From assembly GCA_003116995.1 (NCBI GenBank), contig BDSL01000187.1, positions 25,572 to 89,571 on the forward strand: 64,000 nucleotides of DNA, in the 5' to 3' direction. Below are positions 21,801 through 33,439 of this stretch, in pieces (position 1 is the stretch's first letter; each line of letters begins with the position of its first letter). Below the pieces are notes generated by a model, which was not told where the DNA came from, ran no database searches, and was given only the letters and a program-made list of their open reading frames with translations. The DNA comes from Yamagishiella unicocca. Taxonomy: Eukaryota > Chlorophyta > Chlorophyceae > Chlamydomonadales > Volvocaceae. Made by a program: the position numbers and the translations under genes.

Positions 21801-21984
21801 GGCGTCGCTGCTGCTGATTGGGGACCGCCGTCTGCGTCAGCGCTTCATCGTCGACCACTTGGACCTGGCGCCGCCAACAGCGGGGGGCGCCGCCGACAGC
21901 GGCGACGGTGACGGCGACGCCCTTACCGGCTTGCAGCTCGTGGACCAGCCGCTGTCGCAGTGGGGCAAGGCGCGGCGGCTGTAG
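18881..21984 (+). CDS. Multi-exon gene of unknown family with TTER repeats and frame breaks
   Basis: Six exons can be placed: 18881-19535, 19887-20196, 20288-20576, 20653-20827, 20916-21130 and 21335-21984, all with GT donors and AG acceptors. Phases match at every junction, for example LPKK-GRQFYAP and SPDGRDVTY-LYIHDDA. Peptide landmarks are NNRVRHIGFWTLH, EMTDALFGLIGKHLG, LLLGPNWDRALLWWNQCVQE and YGEEFQRVDEMRAAEG. An in-frame stop at 19427 and apparent frame slips near 20100, 20460-20510 and 21600 interrupt it. It is therefore either a recent pseudogene or a gene hit by indel errors. The 5' end and start codon are not identified, and an exon upstream of 18881 is likely. I do not recognise a domain. 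Confidence 0.55.
19058..19189 (+). repeat. 12-bp minisatellite, 11 copies, coding TTER
   Basis: The unit 'accacggagcgc' is repeated eleven times without change, in frame within exon 1 of the unknown gene. It adds 44 residues of alternating Thr-Thr-Glu-Arg. Perfect identity implies recent expansion. Confidence 0.95.
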
Positions 21985-22400
21985 TTGCTGTGGCTGTTGC
22001 TGAGGCTACCGGAGGCTCCTGGCCGGTCGCCGGCACGACGAGAGAGTCGAGCCATCGCCCGAATGTGAGTAGAAACAAACTAAGAAGCGTCCTCAATCGT
22101 ACTAGCTAGCTCTAGCGGATGAACAATGTTACTCACAAGGTCCGTCGGTGCATAGACTCCCCGGTACGCGGCCGGCGGGGGATACTCAACTGCACCTAAC
22201 TCCGTTGCGGCCAAAGCCCAAACGTCCAGCGGGACGCAGCGTGTCGACACCGTGTCGCTTCCGGCACTGTCCCCGCTGGCGTGACTTGCGTGCTTCCTGT
22301 CGTCTTCAGAAACACACAATGCTCTAACTCATCCCAATCCCTGGTCACCCTGCACATTATCCAACCCCGTGCCATATCCCGTACAGCGGACTCCCTGAGC

Positions 22401-23335
22401 ATGCCTTCCTGGATCAAGGACATCATGCGGGGCGCTTCGGTCGCCGGTGGCAACGATGCAGAGCCCAGCCAGCTGCAGCCGTCTGCGAGTCGCGGACGCG
22501 CTCGCAGCCCGAGCGCTGTGCGCACCGGTGACAGCCCCCCCCCCCCGGCAGCGCAGCGCCTCCGCCAGTGGCAGGCCTGTCACCGACAGGACTGCGCCTG
22601 CCGCGGTGCCGCCCAGCATGCGCGTCAAGGCCGGCGTTCACGGCGTCATTGGGCACGGCGCCATTGGGTGGTCTTTCAGCCGCCGCCGGGCCGTCTGGCG
22701 CACGGCATGCCATCGGCAGCGTCGGCGGCGGCGCTTCCTTCCCTGGCGCGCGGTCGCCCGGCGGACGGCCGGCAGGCGTGCCCACTCCACGGCTGACCGC
22801 CGTGCTCCCGCCGCCACGCGGCCCCGGCGCTGTTCGCGCCGCTGCCCCAGTGGCTCCGGTAGCGGCATCGGGTCGGGCGACGGTGCTGCCGCCGGCTTTC
22901 AACAGCGCAGCACGGGCCTTGGCGGGCAGGCCAATCGTCCGTCCCATGAGCAACAGCATCTGCTCGCTGGTGCAGCAGGAGTCCCGCAAGACTGTGCCCC
23001 TGAGCAGGCGGTCGAGTGAGCCCGTAGCCGGTATGACTCCGGACAGGGCAGGGGCAGCCGTGCTTTTCCCGGGGCAACAGCGCACGGCGCCCTTTGTGCG
23101 GGACGTGCTCCCGGGGACACGTCAGCTCGCAGGGACACGTACATGGCGACCCTGTACGGAGCTGGAGGATGGCCACAAGCCGTCTGTCGGGGGCAAGCCC
23201 TGCATGGGTCACGGGGGAAGGGTACGGCAGGTGGGAGGGTTCGCGGTCACCGTCGATGGCACTGGCATGGGCGCCCGCATCATCGCCATGTGGTTTCGCG
23301 AGGACTGCATCAGGGGGGCCGAGGGGCAGGCCTGA
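22401..23335 (+). CDS. Pro/Ala-rich ORF split by a C12 tract, unknown
   Basis: An ATG at 22401 starts MPSWIKDIMRGASVAGGNDA. A run of twelve C at about 22535-22546 follows RTGDS. After the run, a different frame stays open to 23335, with GSAAPPPVAGLSPTG, SNSICSLVQQESRKTVPLSR and RIIAMWFREDCIRG. Changing the C count by one or two would join the two frames, so an indel in the homopolymer (real or technical) is the simplest reading. Codon use and composition resemble the preceding gene. It could be that gene's continuation or a separate gene. No known domain. Confidence 0.4.
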
Positions 23336-23571
23336 AGCGGGGAAAGGGCGAGATGCTGAAAGGTTGTGACTGTGCGTATGGGTTGCATGCTAGGGTATGA
23401 GCAGGGATCGTCGGATCGTCCCTTGTTGCTGTGTCTGTTGGTGTAAAGGTGACCGAAAGCCATCAGCCGTACTGTACACTAGCGCCGATATGGTGTGTTG
23501 TGTGCCTTTCCCATCGGCGGTTGGTTTGGCTTTCCGACTGGCGGATAGTTAGACGCCACACACGGTGTTTA

Positions 23572-24613
23572 GCGAGCAGCGCGTCTTCGGTGCGGGATAG
23601 GATGCCCGCTCCATCCTATCCGGCTCCCCCCCACTCCCCCCAAAGCCACCTGCGGCTCCTCCCGCCGCCCCCTGCCGAATTGAGGCGTCAGCACACAGCC
23701 CCAGGCGGCAGCAGCATGGTCTGCGACGAGTGCGGCCAGAAGGGTCACGGCTTCCTGCACTGCCCGGGCATGACGGCCCGCATGGCCTCAGACGCACCTC
23801 GGTGTCTATCGCACTGGGGACAGTCCTGCCGGTTCTGCTGGTTCTGTGAGGATCAGCTGGGGCTGTCGGAGTCCGAGGTCTTCCCGAGGGTCCGGGGTGA
23901 GGACCTGAACCCGATGTCGGCGTGCCTGTTTGTGACGGTCGCCACGTCACGCTACACCGCGTCAACGGTGGAGGGCACGCTCTCGGCGCTCGCCGACTGG
24001 CAGCGGTCCCGCGGCGTCTGGGGCGGTGACAGTTTCAATCACCGCCCATGGGTCAAGCCCATGCTCGCGAGAGCGTGGCGGACATGATCGCCGGCGCACG
24101 CAGACGGGAGTGGTGTGGAAGGGCCGCTAACGTTGGGGCTGCTGTGTCTGCTGATTGGCTGGCTGGTGACCCGGGCGGGTCCACAGCTGGAGGCAGCCCT
24201 GCGACACACGTGCGACGCCTGCTGGTTGGCTGTCGGGTTCTTTGGATTGCAGCGGTGCTCGGAGCGGGCCGAGCTGACACCGGCCAGCATCACAGACCTC
24301 CCTGGACGGGGCGTGTCGTCTGGATCGCGCGCAGCAAGGCTGACCAGTTGGGACGAGGAGTATCACTATGTCTGACGGAGTGCACGGAGAGCGGGATGCC
24401 GATTGGAAAAGTCGTGCGGAGGTTTCGGCAGGCACATACGTGTGCGGACGGCAAGGTATGTAGGTATCGGACCCCCTCGGGTCTGATACCTAGCGGGCGT
24501 GAGCGGGGAGCTCGTCAAGCTGCACGGCAGGTGGCAGTCGGACGCGGTGGATGCTTGCTTGAAGCCGTCCTGCTCCCTGGCCACCCAGTGGAGCGAGGTT
24601 GGCGGCTTGTAGC
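23572..24613 (+). pseudogene. Zinc knuckle/tyrosine recombinase remnant (block B')
   Basis: This is the copy of the 8417-9675 remnant. It keeps the CCHC knuckle and N-terminal part (SRYTASTVEGTLSALADWQR) and the SKADQLGRG strand. It has lost about 220 bp corresponding to 9335-9555, including the HxxR box. The GRWQSDAVDACLK end remains, again with Cys at the tyrosine position. The deletion point carries a short inverted insertion. Clearly non-functional. Confidence 0.65.
24461..24493. repeat. Inverted repeat at deletion junction
   Basis: 'taggtatcggacccc' is followed by 'gggtctgatacctag', an almost perfect inverted copy with a 3-base spacer. In copy 1 the second arm is absent and the recombinase continues. 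The arm looks templated from the adjacent strand during repair of the deletion. Confidence 0.75.
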
Positions 24614-25264
24614 GCGAGCGCATGGGGGCGCTCCAGGAGGGAGCGGGAGGCTCATCCCTGAGACTGGGTGTGGGGGAAGTTGAGAGCTAAGTGTCGCTGA
24701 GAGCAGAGCGGCGCCGGGGCAGTGCCCAAGCGGCGCGGGCCGGGCCGGCACACCTGCTGGGCCTCCCGGGTCGACCGGAGGCGGGCATGAGGCCAGAGGG
24801 CCACGCAAGTTCCAAACATCCCACACGTCGCCCTCCCTTTCGCTGCATGTTGTCGAAGGGGGCACGTGTTTTCGGCGGTCGGAGGGACCTGAAGTGCAGT
24901 ACGATTTCCATGAGCGCCGCACGACTCCCACTTGTGACCCGTACAACTTTGGAGCGAAGAGCCGGTAGAAATGCCTTGAGCATTATTGTCTTATGTATGA
25001 CTGTTTCTGTAATTGCTTTTTGAAGTAGTGCCGAATAACCGAAGACTGACTGGAAGCCAAGTGGCACCTTCCTTTTGAACCTCAAGGTGCTGAATTGCGT
25101 CGTTTGTCTCATTGTTTTTCAGCAAGCGCTCTCCTTATGTCCGCCTGCCTTCTCTTGGCTGGTGGAAGAAGTAGAAAGGTAGCGTAGGACTACTTTTGCA
25201 TACCTTTCTGCGCTGCCTGCATCTTGCAGCGAGATTGGGAAGGACACGTCCACTAGATTCTCTC

Positions 25265-25530
25265 GTGGAGGCGACAGCGGCAGGCTGCTGTGCTGCAGTC
25301 AGCGGACGGCCGAAAGGCATTCGACTACCAGCAAGTGGACCTGCTGCGCGAGGACCTGGCTCTCGGCACAACGACGATGCCAACCAACGGCAGCTTCGGG
25401 TTTGTGCTGGTTCCAAAGGTTATCAGGGCCACGCTGGTGGCTGCGGACGTCTGCGTTCGGACAAACCGTGCTTCCACAATCCCCAGCCCAGCGCGCTTCA
25501 TGGCGACACGTTGCGAGCCTGCTGCGATTC
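25265..25530 (+). repeat. Conserved-peptide repeat VPKVI (copy in B')
   Basis: It encodes FDYQQVDLLREDLALG and VLVPKVIRATLVAADVCVR, nearly identical to 10366-10560. Confidence 0.5.
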
Positions 25531-25717
25531 GCCGCGCCCTGCCACCCTTGCACCCTCCTGTATCCCACTACTCCCCTACTCTTAGATTTCGAAGCTGCCT
25601 GACTTGCCGAACTTGCTGCCAGGTGTGACTCATCTCCCATCCCCTTCTGAGCCCGGCCGTGGACAGCACCTTCGGGCCGCTCGACGCCTCAGACTTGCCA
25701 AAAGCCCTCTCCTAAGC

Positions 25718-25827
25718 TGACGAGGGCAGGATTTGAGCCCGCGCCCTTACGGACTAGTAGGTTTTCATCCTGATACTGCACCAGGTAGTCCTGAAACTAG
25801 CGCCTTAGACCGCTCGGCCACCTCGTC
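25718..25827 (-). tRNA. tRNA-Leu (CAG) with intron, copy 2
   Basis: Same cloverleaf as 10793-10902: acceptor GACGAGG/CCTCGTC, class II variable arm and intron in the anticodon loop. The D arm here reads GGTCTAAGGC, the more usual form. The intron differs by one or two bases ('ttttcatcc' against 'tttccttcc' on the plus strand). The T-loop C54 is shared, so it predates the duplication. Confidence 0.75.
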
Positions 25828-26125
25828 ATGCTACCCCTCGATGGCCTCATTGCAGTCGCTTCAGTCCAACGCGCACATTGTGTGTACACACGACTGGAGG
25901 GGGCGGGTGCGGAGGGGGGAGCGTGCAGCGGGGGGGGCGTCGGGGTTGACATGCTGGAGGAGCCGCGTATCGCCGGATGTGACGCCGGTGTGGGGCTGCC
26001 ATGCAGAGGCTTTCGCGGCCAGGGTACTCGGGTGCGACATGTGTCGTAGAACACACCTGGAGTGGGAACCCTTACCCTTGCGCTTAACGTGCCTGCTTGC
26101 CCTGCGAAGGATCACAGTTGTTAGT

Positions 26126-26264
26126 GGGGAGCAGGGCCAGGGGGCGCTGCTTTGGGCGGTGGCGTCCGCTTTCTGCAGGGGCCTCCATTTCGGCGGACGG
26201 ATCCAAGTGCGATATCGCGCGGATCCAGAGCGTGTTTGGATTCAAGCTCAGAGTTGCGGCGCAG
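26126..26264 (+). pseudogene. DapL fragment, internal exon (block B')
   Basis: Near-copy of 11201-11339, with GEQGQGALLWAVASAFCRGL then ADGSKCDIARIQSVFGF and a donor-like gtacgg. It shares the same one-base slip, so the lesion predates duplication. Confidence 0.6.
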
Positions 26265-26574
26265 GTACGGCCGGGCAGTGCTGCGCCGGAGTTGGAGTCC
26301 CGGTGGGGTGTGGCCACCGGGGCCCTAGGCGAGGTTGTGGGTGCCGGTACTGCCGTAGGTGGTGGTGGTGTCGGAGAACAGGTCTAGGAAGGTGGTCATG
26401 GTGCGGATGGAGGAATAGTTGGTGCTGAGGAACCGTCCGCCTTGCAGGGGAGGGAGCCCCGGGTGGTCTTGTGTCCACACCCTGCCTATGTCCTCCGCCT
26501 CATCGCCATTTCGCCCACCCTCTCCAAATCCATATCACCACAAAGTAACAACCCAACCGCCGCAACCTCCTCAC

Positions 26575-27170
26575 AGGTCCGTCTCTTGGCGGATGCGTAC
26601 GCCACCCATGGTGCGATCCGCAAGGTCACTCGCTTTGAGTAGCTGCGCTGTGCTGTAGTCCTGGTGGGAAGAAACAGGGGGCCGCGGCGCGTTGGGAGGC
26701 AGTGTGTGCGAGCCGGTCCCGGTAAAGTGCATATTCCACAGGTTGCAGGGCCGCTGGGAACGGCGATCAGCGACTGGATCGCGGAGTCACAGCTACTGGA
26801 GCTATGAGGTGAGGTGGAGGTGAGGCATGGCTCGCTAGCGCGTGGCGTATCTCATCAGACGGTTTTGACAGCTTTGCAAGGCGCGTTCGAATACGGTACG
26901 GGCTATGTGGTCCGAAACAGCACGTGGGACACCCTGCAGCTGTCGCGTGAGTCGGTCCTTACATAGAGCCACCGTGCAGCTGGCAGGTCCACGGGCAGCA
27001 GGTCCACGGGCAGCATCGTTGTCGATACACTGTGCGTTACGACGATGTCCCTGAGTTGCAAGGATTCGACTGGGCAAACGCCAGATGGAAATAAGGTAGT
27101 ATAGGGGATACCGATTCCACAACAGGATGACGGCGTTTTTTAACGCCATTTCCTCTTGAACATTCATCGG
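26575..27170 (+). repeat. Dispersed repeat family F (copy in B')
   Basis: Partner of 11640-12240; see that entry for landmarks. It contains the private 15-bp duplication. Confidence 0.6.
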
Positions 27171-28127
27171 TACCTAAGGTTTGTGAGGACACTGAGCAGC
27201 CCAGGGACGAAAGGGCAGTCCCATTCCTACTAGTCGAAGATACAGAGACGGCAGCCAGCCTTGCTGATGTTTACCCGCCCGCTGCAGACTGTAAGCGCTC
27301 CGAAAAGCGGCCATCAACGGCCTCCACGAGCTACTGCCGGGAGCGCCGGTGTTCGTGTTGATTCGCTGTAGGCGAGGACCTGGCATCGCGGTGGGGGACC
27401 CTATCAGCAGATTGTACGTTACCGTGGTGGCCGCGCGGCGTATGACTAACAGTGTTTGTAAGGCCAGCGGGATTCGAGCTGCTAGTCAGGCAGGCTGCCG
27501 GCATCGGCTCGCCACGGAGCATCACCTGTTCACCCTGAAGCATCTTATTTCCAAGCAAACGGTGCCCAAGATGTACATGAGCTGTTCATAGCCGGAGACG
27601 CAGTGTCCACCTACGGCCTGCGCCTCGCTCAGTGTTTGTGGTTTGTATTGAAGGTGTGCGTGGACACCACAGGGAACAACCGCGCCGTATGTCCTCCTTA
27701 CTTAATTGTGGGGGGAACTGTTACGCCTGGTGTGTCTGCGACAGCTGAAGACTGCTGCGGGGGACACAAGGTGCTGCCGTGGGGATTGGGTGTCGGTTTA
27801 TGGCTGCGACCCTCAAGAGGTCGGGGACAGTTGTTCTGGTTGCATCGTGGCGGTGCTCCACTGGTTGCGGGTCTGCTAGGAGTGTTGGTGGTCGGTTGCT
27901 GACACATGTCAGGCTGATCCGTGTCACGGAACCCATGCCTCGCCACCTCCTGCTGTGCCAGCGGTTGGGGAAGCGACGTCCATGCTGACCGCGCGCGCCT
28001 AGGGTGGCGTTTGGGAGGTGGCATAAAGACCGGTTACACGACATGGGTATAATAGCTCGCGCATTGCCTTGGGACACATAGTTGTGGGCATGCTGGCGGT
28101 TTGGAGGGGGCCCTTGCCTGGCGCCAA

Positions 28128-28182
28128 CGCCACCCCCAACGCCACCCCCAACGCCACCCCGGCGTTGGGAGGGGCGTTGGGA
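28128..28182. repeat. Short tandem array with foldback
   Basis: Three copies of a 15-bp unit based on 'acgccacccccaac' are followed by 'ggcgttgggaggggcgttgg', which can pair back with them. It is only in C', not in C. Confidence 0.7.
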
Positions 28183-29214
28183 AGTCTGACAACGCAATTT
28201 CCCCTGGGGTGTTGGCTGCTGCTGTCTTCGCCTCTAGACTGTTGACTGGTGGTTAGTGGTTTGCCATTCATGCGGTTCTGCTGGATTCCTGTCTCTTTCG
28301 TGTCCTTCATTGTCCGGCGATGTGCCCGGTGGTCCTGCTTTTGGTGTTGAGCCTATAGGGGTTGCATACCTTTCATCAGTGTACAGGGCGCTTGCAGCCT
28401 TGAACCATACCACTATAAAAAGTGCTTCAGCCACAGTAGGTAGCAGTTGTAAGAGTCATTATCACGACCATGTATAAGACAACGTCCAGGCAGACGAGGA
28501 AATTAAGAAATTAATATAATCATTCTTCAAGGGTCTTGACTCCGATAGGTTGGGCCATGTGGTCGCTCCGACCCCCAAGCCGAGGGATGGCTGCAGTAAC
28601 TGTTACAGTGGGCCCCAGACCATAAGGCAGAGCCATCGGGCGCATCGCCTGACAAACTGAAAGAGACGCACGAAAAAGATAGCAGCGGCACCTACCACCC
28701 AGATATGATGCACCGCCACCGCCACAACCGTTACAACAAAAACACAGGGACACCACCGGCCCCCGTACATGGGAGTTGGGAATCTCCTCAACCGTGAGCC
28801 GCCACTACCCCTCCTTGTACAAGCCCTCGTAAGTCCTAACGCATCCCCTGCCACAGCCGCCGGAACACGCCTTGCAGTACAGACATGACCAAGTCCTCCC
28901 AGCATCTCTCAAACGAACAGGTCATGCGCGAACCGCCACCCTTTCAGATAGTTGCATAAGCGCAGACACTCGCACTGACATACTCCAAACCGGAATAGGT
29001 GGCCACCCGTCCAGCCGCCACCCGATGGCTGAGTTCGCTCGAATTGTCATCCTGTTTCGTCTTACTTCCGAGACTTGTCTGCTGATTGCTTGGCTGGCTG
29101 AGAGGCTGGTTGACTGGCTGGCTGGCTGATTGACTGGATGTCTGGATGTCTGGATGTCTGGCTGGCTGGCTGGCTGGCTCCCACGGGTCACTACTGGCAT
29201 GGCATCAAGCCGTT

Positions 29215-29950
29215 GCCACCTTTCCTCACATTGGTAACTTATTCAGTACACTCACCGTGTAAATGAGCGCCGCCGCGCTTTCATAAGATGATTGTTTTAT
29301 ACATCATCGCACTGAGCGCTGCCACTAATCGCCCCCGTGGATCACTGGCGTAATAGGCAAAAACTATTAGCCTTTGTACCTTTGCTGGGAAGCCCCGCTT
29401 AGAACGCAGAAGTAAAGAGAGCTGCCGACAATACGCTCTTCGATTGTGTTCCCGTGGATCGCTGTCGTTGGCATCAAGCCATGGCCTCCCTTCCTCCCAT
29501 TGGTAGTTTGGATCGTAATAGAGCGCCGCCATTACGTACGCTCTTCGATTGTGCTCCCGTGGGTCGCTGTCGTTGGCATCAAGCTGCGAGCGACTTCCTT
29601 CCTCCCAGTGGTAACTTGGATCGTAATACAGCGACTCCCTTCCTCCCATTGGTAACTTGGATCGTAATATTAAAGAGACGCCGCCATTACGTACGCTCTT
29701 CGATTGTGTTCCCGTGGGTCGCTGTCGTTGGCATCAAGCTGCGAGCGACTTCCGTGCTTCCTCCCATTGGTAATTTGGATCGTAATAATATCAAAGAGCT
29801 AGATCTGCCATCACGTACGCTCTTCGCTTGTGCTCCCGTGGGTCACTGTCGTTGGCATCAAGCCATGGCCTCCCATCCTCCCATTGGTAGTTTGGATCGT
29901 AGTTTGGATCGTATTAGAGAGCGCTGCCAAAACGCTCTTCAATTGCGTTC
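29215..29950 (-). repeat. Tandem peptide-coding array (block C' copy)
   Basis: Partner of 4010-4745, with YYDP-x-Y-x-WEEG and LDANDSDPREHNRRAY units on the minus strand. Small unit differences include a restored 'gtgggtcgctgtcg' in the unit near 29715, where copy 1 has a 14-bp deletion. Confidence 0.6.
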
Positions 29951-30646
29951 CCACAGATCATGCCTAGATGATTAGCAAAACTGTCGGTTGACGGTTGGGC
30001 CCGAGTTACCCACGCCATCCCACGCTGCTTGCCGCCTGGGATGCACTGCGGCCCCACTGCCGTGGTGCAATTCATGACCATGCACTGGGCGGAATCGTAG
30101 CCATTATTAGTCGGACCAACATTGCAACGACAAACATTACGTAGGTATGAGCACCAACCATAGGCAACATAGAGAATTTCCTGGCTACTTGGCAAATTGG
30201 GCTGCATACCTGGCAGGCGTGTACCATCGCAGAAAGCCACAGGTCTGGAGAGAGGTATCAATTTGCCCGCCGGCGCTCCAGCAGTCCATGTAGCAGTATG
30301 GGACCGGCGGCACTCGTCCCATACATACCGCAAATTTTCCTGCGGTGCCGGCGGACCACTCGGTCCTTCCCACATCACTAGTGTAATCCGCGGCTTTTAG
30401 TGAAGAGGCCCGGGTAATGGTCAAGCAGTTGCTCCCCACGTGGCCGGGGTAGAAGAGTGCAACTCGACAGTCGGACCTCGCGCTCCGCTGCACCGTGACT
30501 GGGCCCATGGTAGGCTGGCAACACAGCGACCTGCAGGAGCAAAGAATCGCAAAGTGAAACGCTTGCATGGCGCACAGACAGCCTGAAATCCTAGGCATGT
30601 GAGTGAAGCTTACCTGACCAAAGTCAATGACCATTACATTTCTCAA
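29914..30646 (-). CDS. Cysteine-rich protein of unknown family, 3' exons (block C' copy)
   Basis: Near-identical to 4710-5442, with a few replacements such as GPVCIPGG to GPQCIPGG and NQLGMICG to NHLGMICG. The exon ending NVMVIDFGQ and its gtaagc donor are conserved, as is the main frame with CRRSHTATWTAGAPAG and YGWCSYLRNVCRCN. Both copies stay open, so neither can be called dead. The family is unrecognised. Confidence 0.45.
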
Positions 30647-32770
30647 GAGCGCGTGCGGAGGATGATCAGTGGCTGCAGTCCAAGCAGCGCCTCAGCCGCG
30701 GTGCCGCTGCATCGCCGCGCGATAATCCACGTATGGCGTCCTACGGAAGGCAGGTGGCAGCGGCGGCAAGGGGGCGAAAACATGACTTGGCACTCGTAGT
30801 ACGCAAAGTGCATATAAGTCGGTTATTGTCATGATTGTAGGTTGTGACCGCGGAAATGGCACCGGCCCGTTTCCTCAGCAGCATCCTGAGTAATGGGATT
30901 AAGCTGCGAGTCCAGAGAACGGGAGCTGTAATGTCTGGGCCCCTCCCAAGGCACGAAGCATGGCTGGATGGCTTACTGAGAAACCTCAAAGAAGGCCCCC
31001 AATAGTCCTGCATTGCACCCTTACGCAGATATCGGATCCTGCGATGGTTGCGCTGTTGATTGCGGCAAACGCGTGCAGAACACGCCGTCAGTGGACATTC
31101 GCCATCAGGCCACGTCGGATACAGCTGCAACTATGCGGATTGCAGTTGTATGTATATGCGATTTAGCAGCAGCCACAAAGTTCTTGCAGCATTGTGCTGA
31201 AATGCATACCCCAATCCTGAGGTACCAGTGGCTGTCCTCCGAACGAATTTAGCCAGGACAGAGCTTACATCCAGCGCTCTGAAGCAAGATAACGTGGATG
31301 ACGCAGTTGGAAGAAAATCCTGGCATTATTGGATGTATAATAGGGCAGATGGACGTCTAAAGGCGGACATGCACCGTTTCGCCTCCGTAAGGGTCGACTC
31401 CAGTTTGGTTGCTGGCTATCGTTACTATTAATACAAATAAAGCATGTGATTTACAATCCAGCAAGGACGCGGCAGAATGCAGCAGCTAAGAGGGAGCTGG
31501 AGGTGGGCAGTCCGGCCGCTGTACGATAACTGACACTACTGCTTGCACTGCACTGGAAGGTCACTCGCCTGGACCTGGTCGTGTTGAGCGCACCAGGATT
31601 GTATGCAAAGCTTCTGAACACTATGAATTTGTGGCCGAACAACGAGAGAAGCCATAGCCAGGTGGAGGCTTTCCGCGCGACTAATTGCCACGAATTGAAG
31701 TATTGACAGCCAATTTGCTGCATAGCAACAAATTATCAATTCCGCAGCACAAAGTGCATGATGAGACGAGTGCCAGGTAGTGCATCCTGTACCGGTACCG
31801 CAAGCAAAGGGTTCGGCTGCGCTCGTGCGCTTGCATGTGCTGAACTTTAACTAAACATAAAAGTTCAAATGTTCGTTTGATTCACACCTGTTTATTCGTC
31901 GGTTAGAGCCCTTTGAGATGTACCGTGCCTGACAGCCTGCTGTTTAAATTTTGCGCGACAGATACATACATTTATGTGGGGCCGGGTGCCCTCTCAGCCC
32001 CTTATTAACGGGTATCATCAGGATTGAGCAGCTTGATCTGGGTGAAGGCTTGTCGGTAGAGCGGCAAAGTCAGTTTCCAATCGGTCCCTTCGGCACAGGC
32101 ACTGCGACAGCGGTAGCACTAGTGTTTCATCTTCATCACACTTATATATTCTGGTCCCGCAGCAGGATCAGCCAACAGCGTGCGCCACCCGCCTCCCCGC
32201 CTGCTGAGCAGTCGGCGCTGCTCCTGCGCCAGCGCCCCACGGTGGCGAAAGGGCGGGACGCTGGTGTGGTCTGCCTGGACCCGTGGGTCACCCGGGGGAC
32301 AGCCCTGGCCGGCCAGCCGCGGGTTGAAGGTGACGTTGGCCTGGTCTGATGGGCTCGGAGGGCCCGCGGGGGCCCGGGGATCTTGTCAGCGAGGGGTTAT
32401 TGGGACACGGAGGGCCGGCAGGGGTGCAAGGCGAGGGGCCGTGGGAGACCGGCAGTGAGACCGCGCGTTCCCGCGGGCTTCATATGGTTGTTGGCCGCGG
32501 GGCGACGGGCCACGCTTGTTCCGAGTGCGTTGTGCGCTTGTGTCGGGGTAAGGAGGTCACTGGGCCCCTAATATCCATGCCAATGGCACTTTACAATGCT
32601 CTCGTTGTCCCTGTGCTCTCTTGGGGTACAGACGTGGGCCCCTGACTCCATTGGTGTTAACTTCGAGAGCGCTGTGGCCAATCCTATGGTTCCGGAGCAA
32701 CGTGCGTACATGCGGTCAGAGTTGTCGCAAAGGTCGCTCCAGCCCCATTGGGCTTTCGTTGCGGACCTAG
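30647..32770. other. Block C' stretch without recognised genes
   Basis: Counterpart of 5443-7562; nothing further supported. Confidence 0.4.
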
Positions 32771-32848
32771 AATGGCTGTCAAGGGTCGTACGGATTGCTG
32801 GGCAGGCAAGGTCCTCCCCAGCAATCCGTACGACCCTTGCCAGCCATT
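32771..32848. repeat. Long hairpin (inverted repeat), copy 2
   Basis: The arms are about 36 nt, from 'aatggctgtcaagggtcgta' to 'cgtacgacccttgccagcca', around a very short loop. Pairing in the middle is better than in copy 1, and one outer pair is lost. Confidence 0.8.
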
Positions 32849-33045
32849 TCTGCATGTTTGGGTGCGAGGCCGCCTGAGGGCTGCACGGCGACGACTTAGT
32901 CGCGCACGATGCTACCATGAAGTGAACGGTCGGTAGCATTTCGGAAGGATTTACTGCGCGGTTTGACGCATGGTGGGTGGTTCGCGACACGTTAGGTGAC
33001 CCACGGGCCTGTCCAACCGGCTCTATCGGTGCTTAGGCCTGTCGC

Positions 33046-33439
33046 TACCTCAACTGGATGGGAAGGCCCCCGGTCGTCGGCAAGCGACTTGGGCGAATCA
33101 TACCCGCATACCCAAGCTGTACTGCCCCGGGGCCTGCATGAGGTGCTGATACTGTTTCGAGTGGGCTGTGGGGAGTTGCAGGTTAACCGGCCTAACAGCC
33201 GTGCTGAGCGTATCTGCCGATTTTGCGCATACCGCGCTGTGGAGGATGAAATGAACATTTTTTAAGAAGTTGCCTATGGGAGCTTGCGCGCGAAGTTCGA
33301 GGACGCGACAATATTCCAGGGCCGCGACAATGTGCGAAGCGCCTCCGGCCCGCCAACGTGTCTTAAGAAAACTTATAACCGTCCGTGGTCCCCCCTGGCT
33401 TTTACCGATGTCTCCGCGCTTATGCTCTAATTTGTAACC
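33046..33439. other. No gene recognised
   Basis: A single-copy stretch after block C'. Short frames only. Confidence 0.35.

Larger units (their letters stand above)
23572..27274 (+). repeat. Segmental duplication block B' (copy 2)
   Basis: Partner of 8417-12348. It is directly followed by block C' at 27275, whereas in copy 1 block C precedes block B. A 15-bp direct duplication ('aggtccacgggcagc', near 26984-27013) is private to this copy. Confidence 0.9.
27275..33045 (+). repeat. Segmental duplication block C' (copy 2)
   Basis: Partner of 3155-7832. It contains an extra stretch at 27378-28182 that includes 'ttgttctggttgcatcgtgg' and the 'ggttacacgacatgggtata' motif, both also found at the right end of the window. 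C' therefore probably shows the fuller element and C an internally deleted form. Confidence 0.9.
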
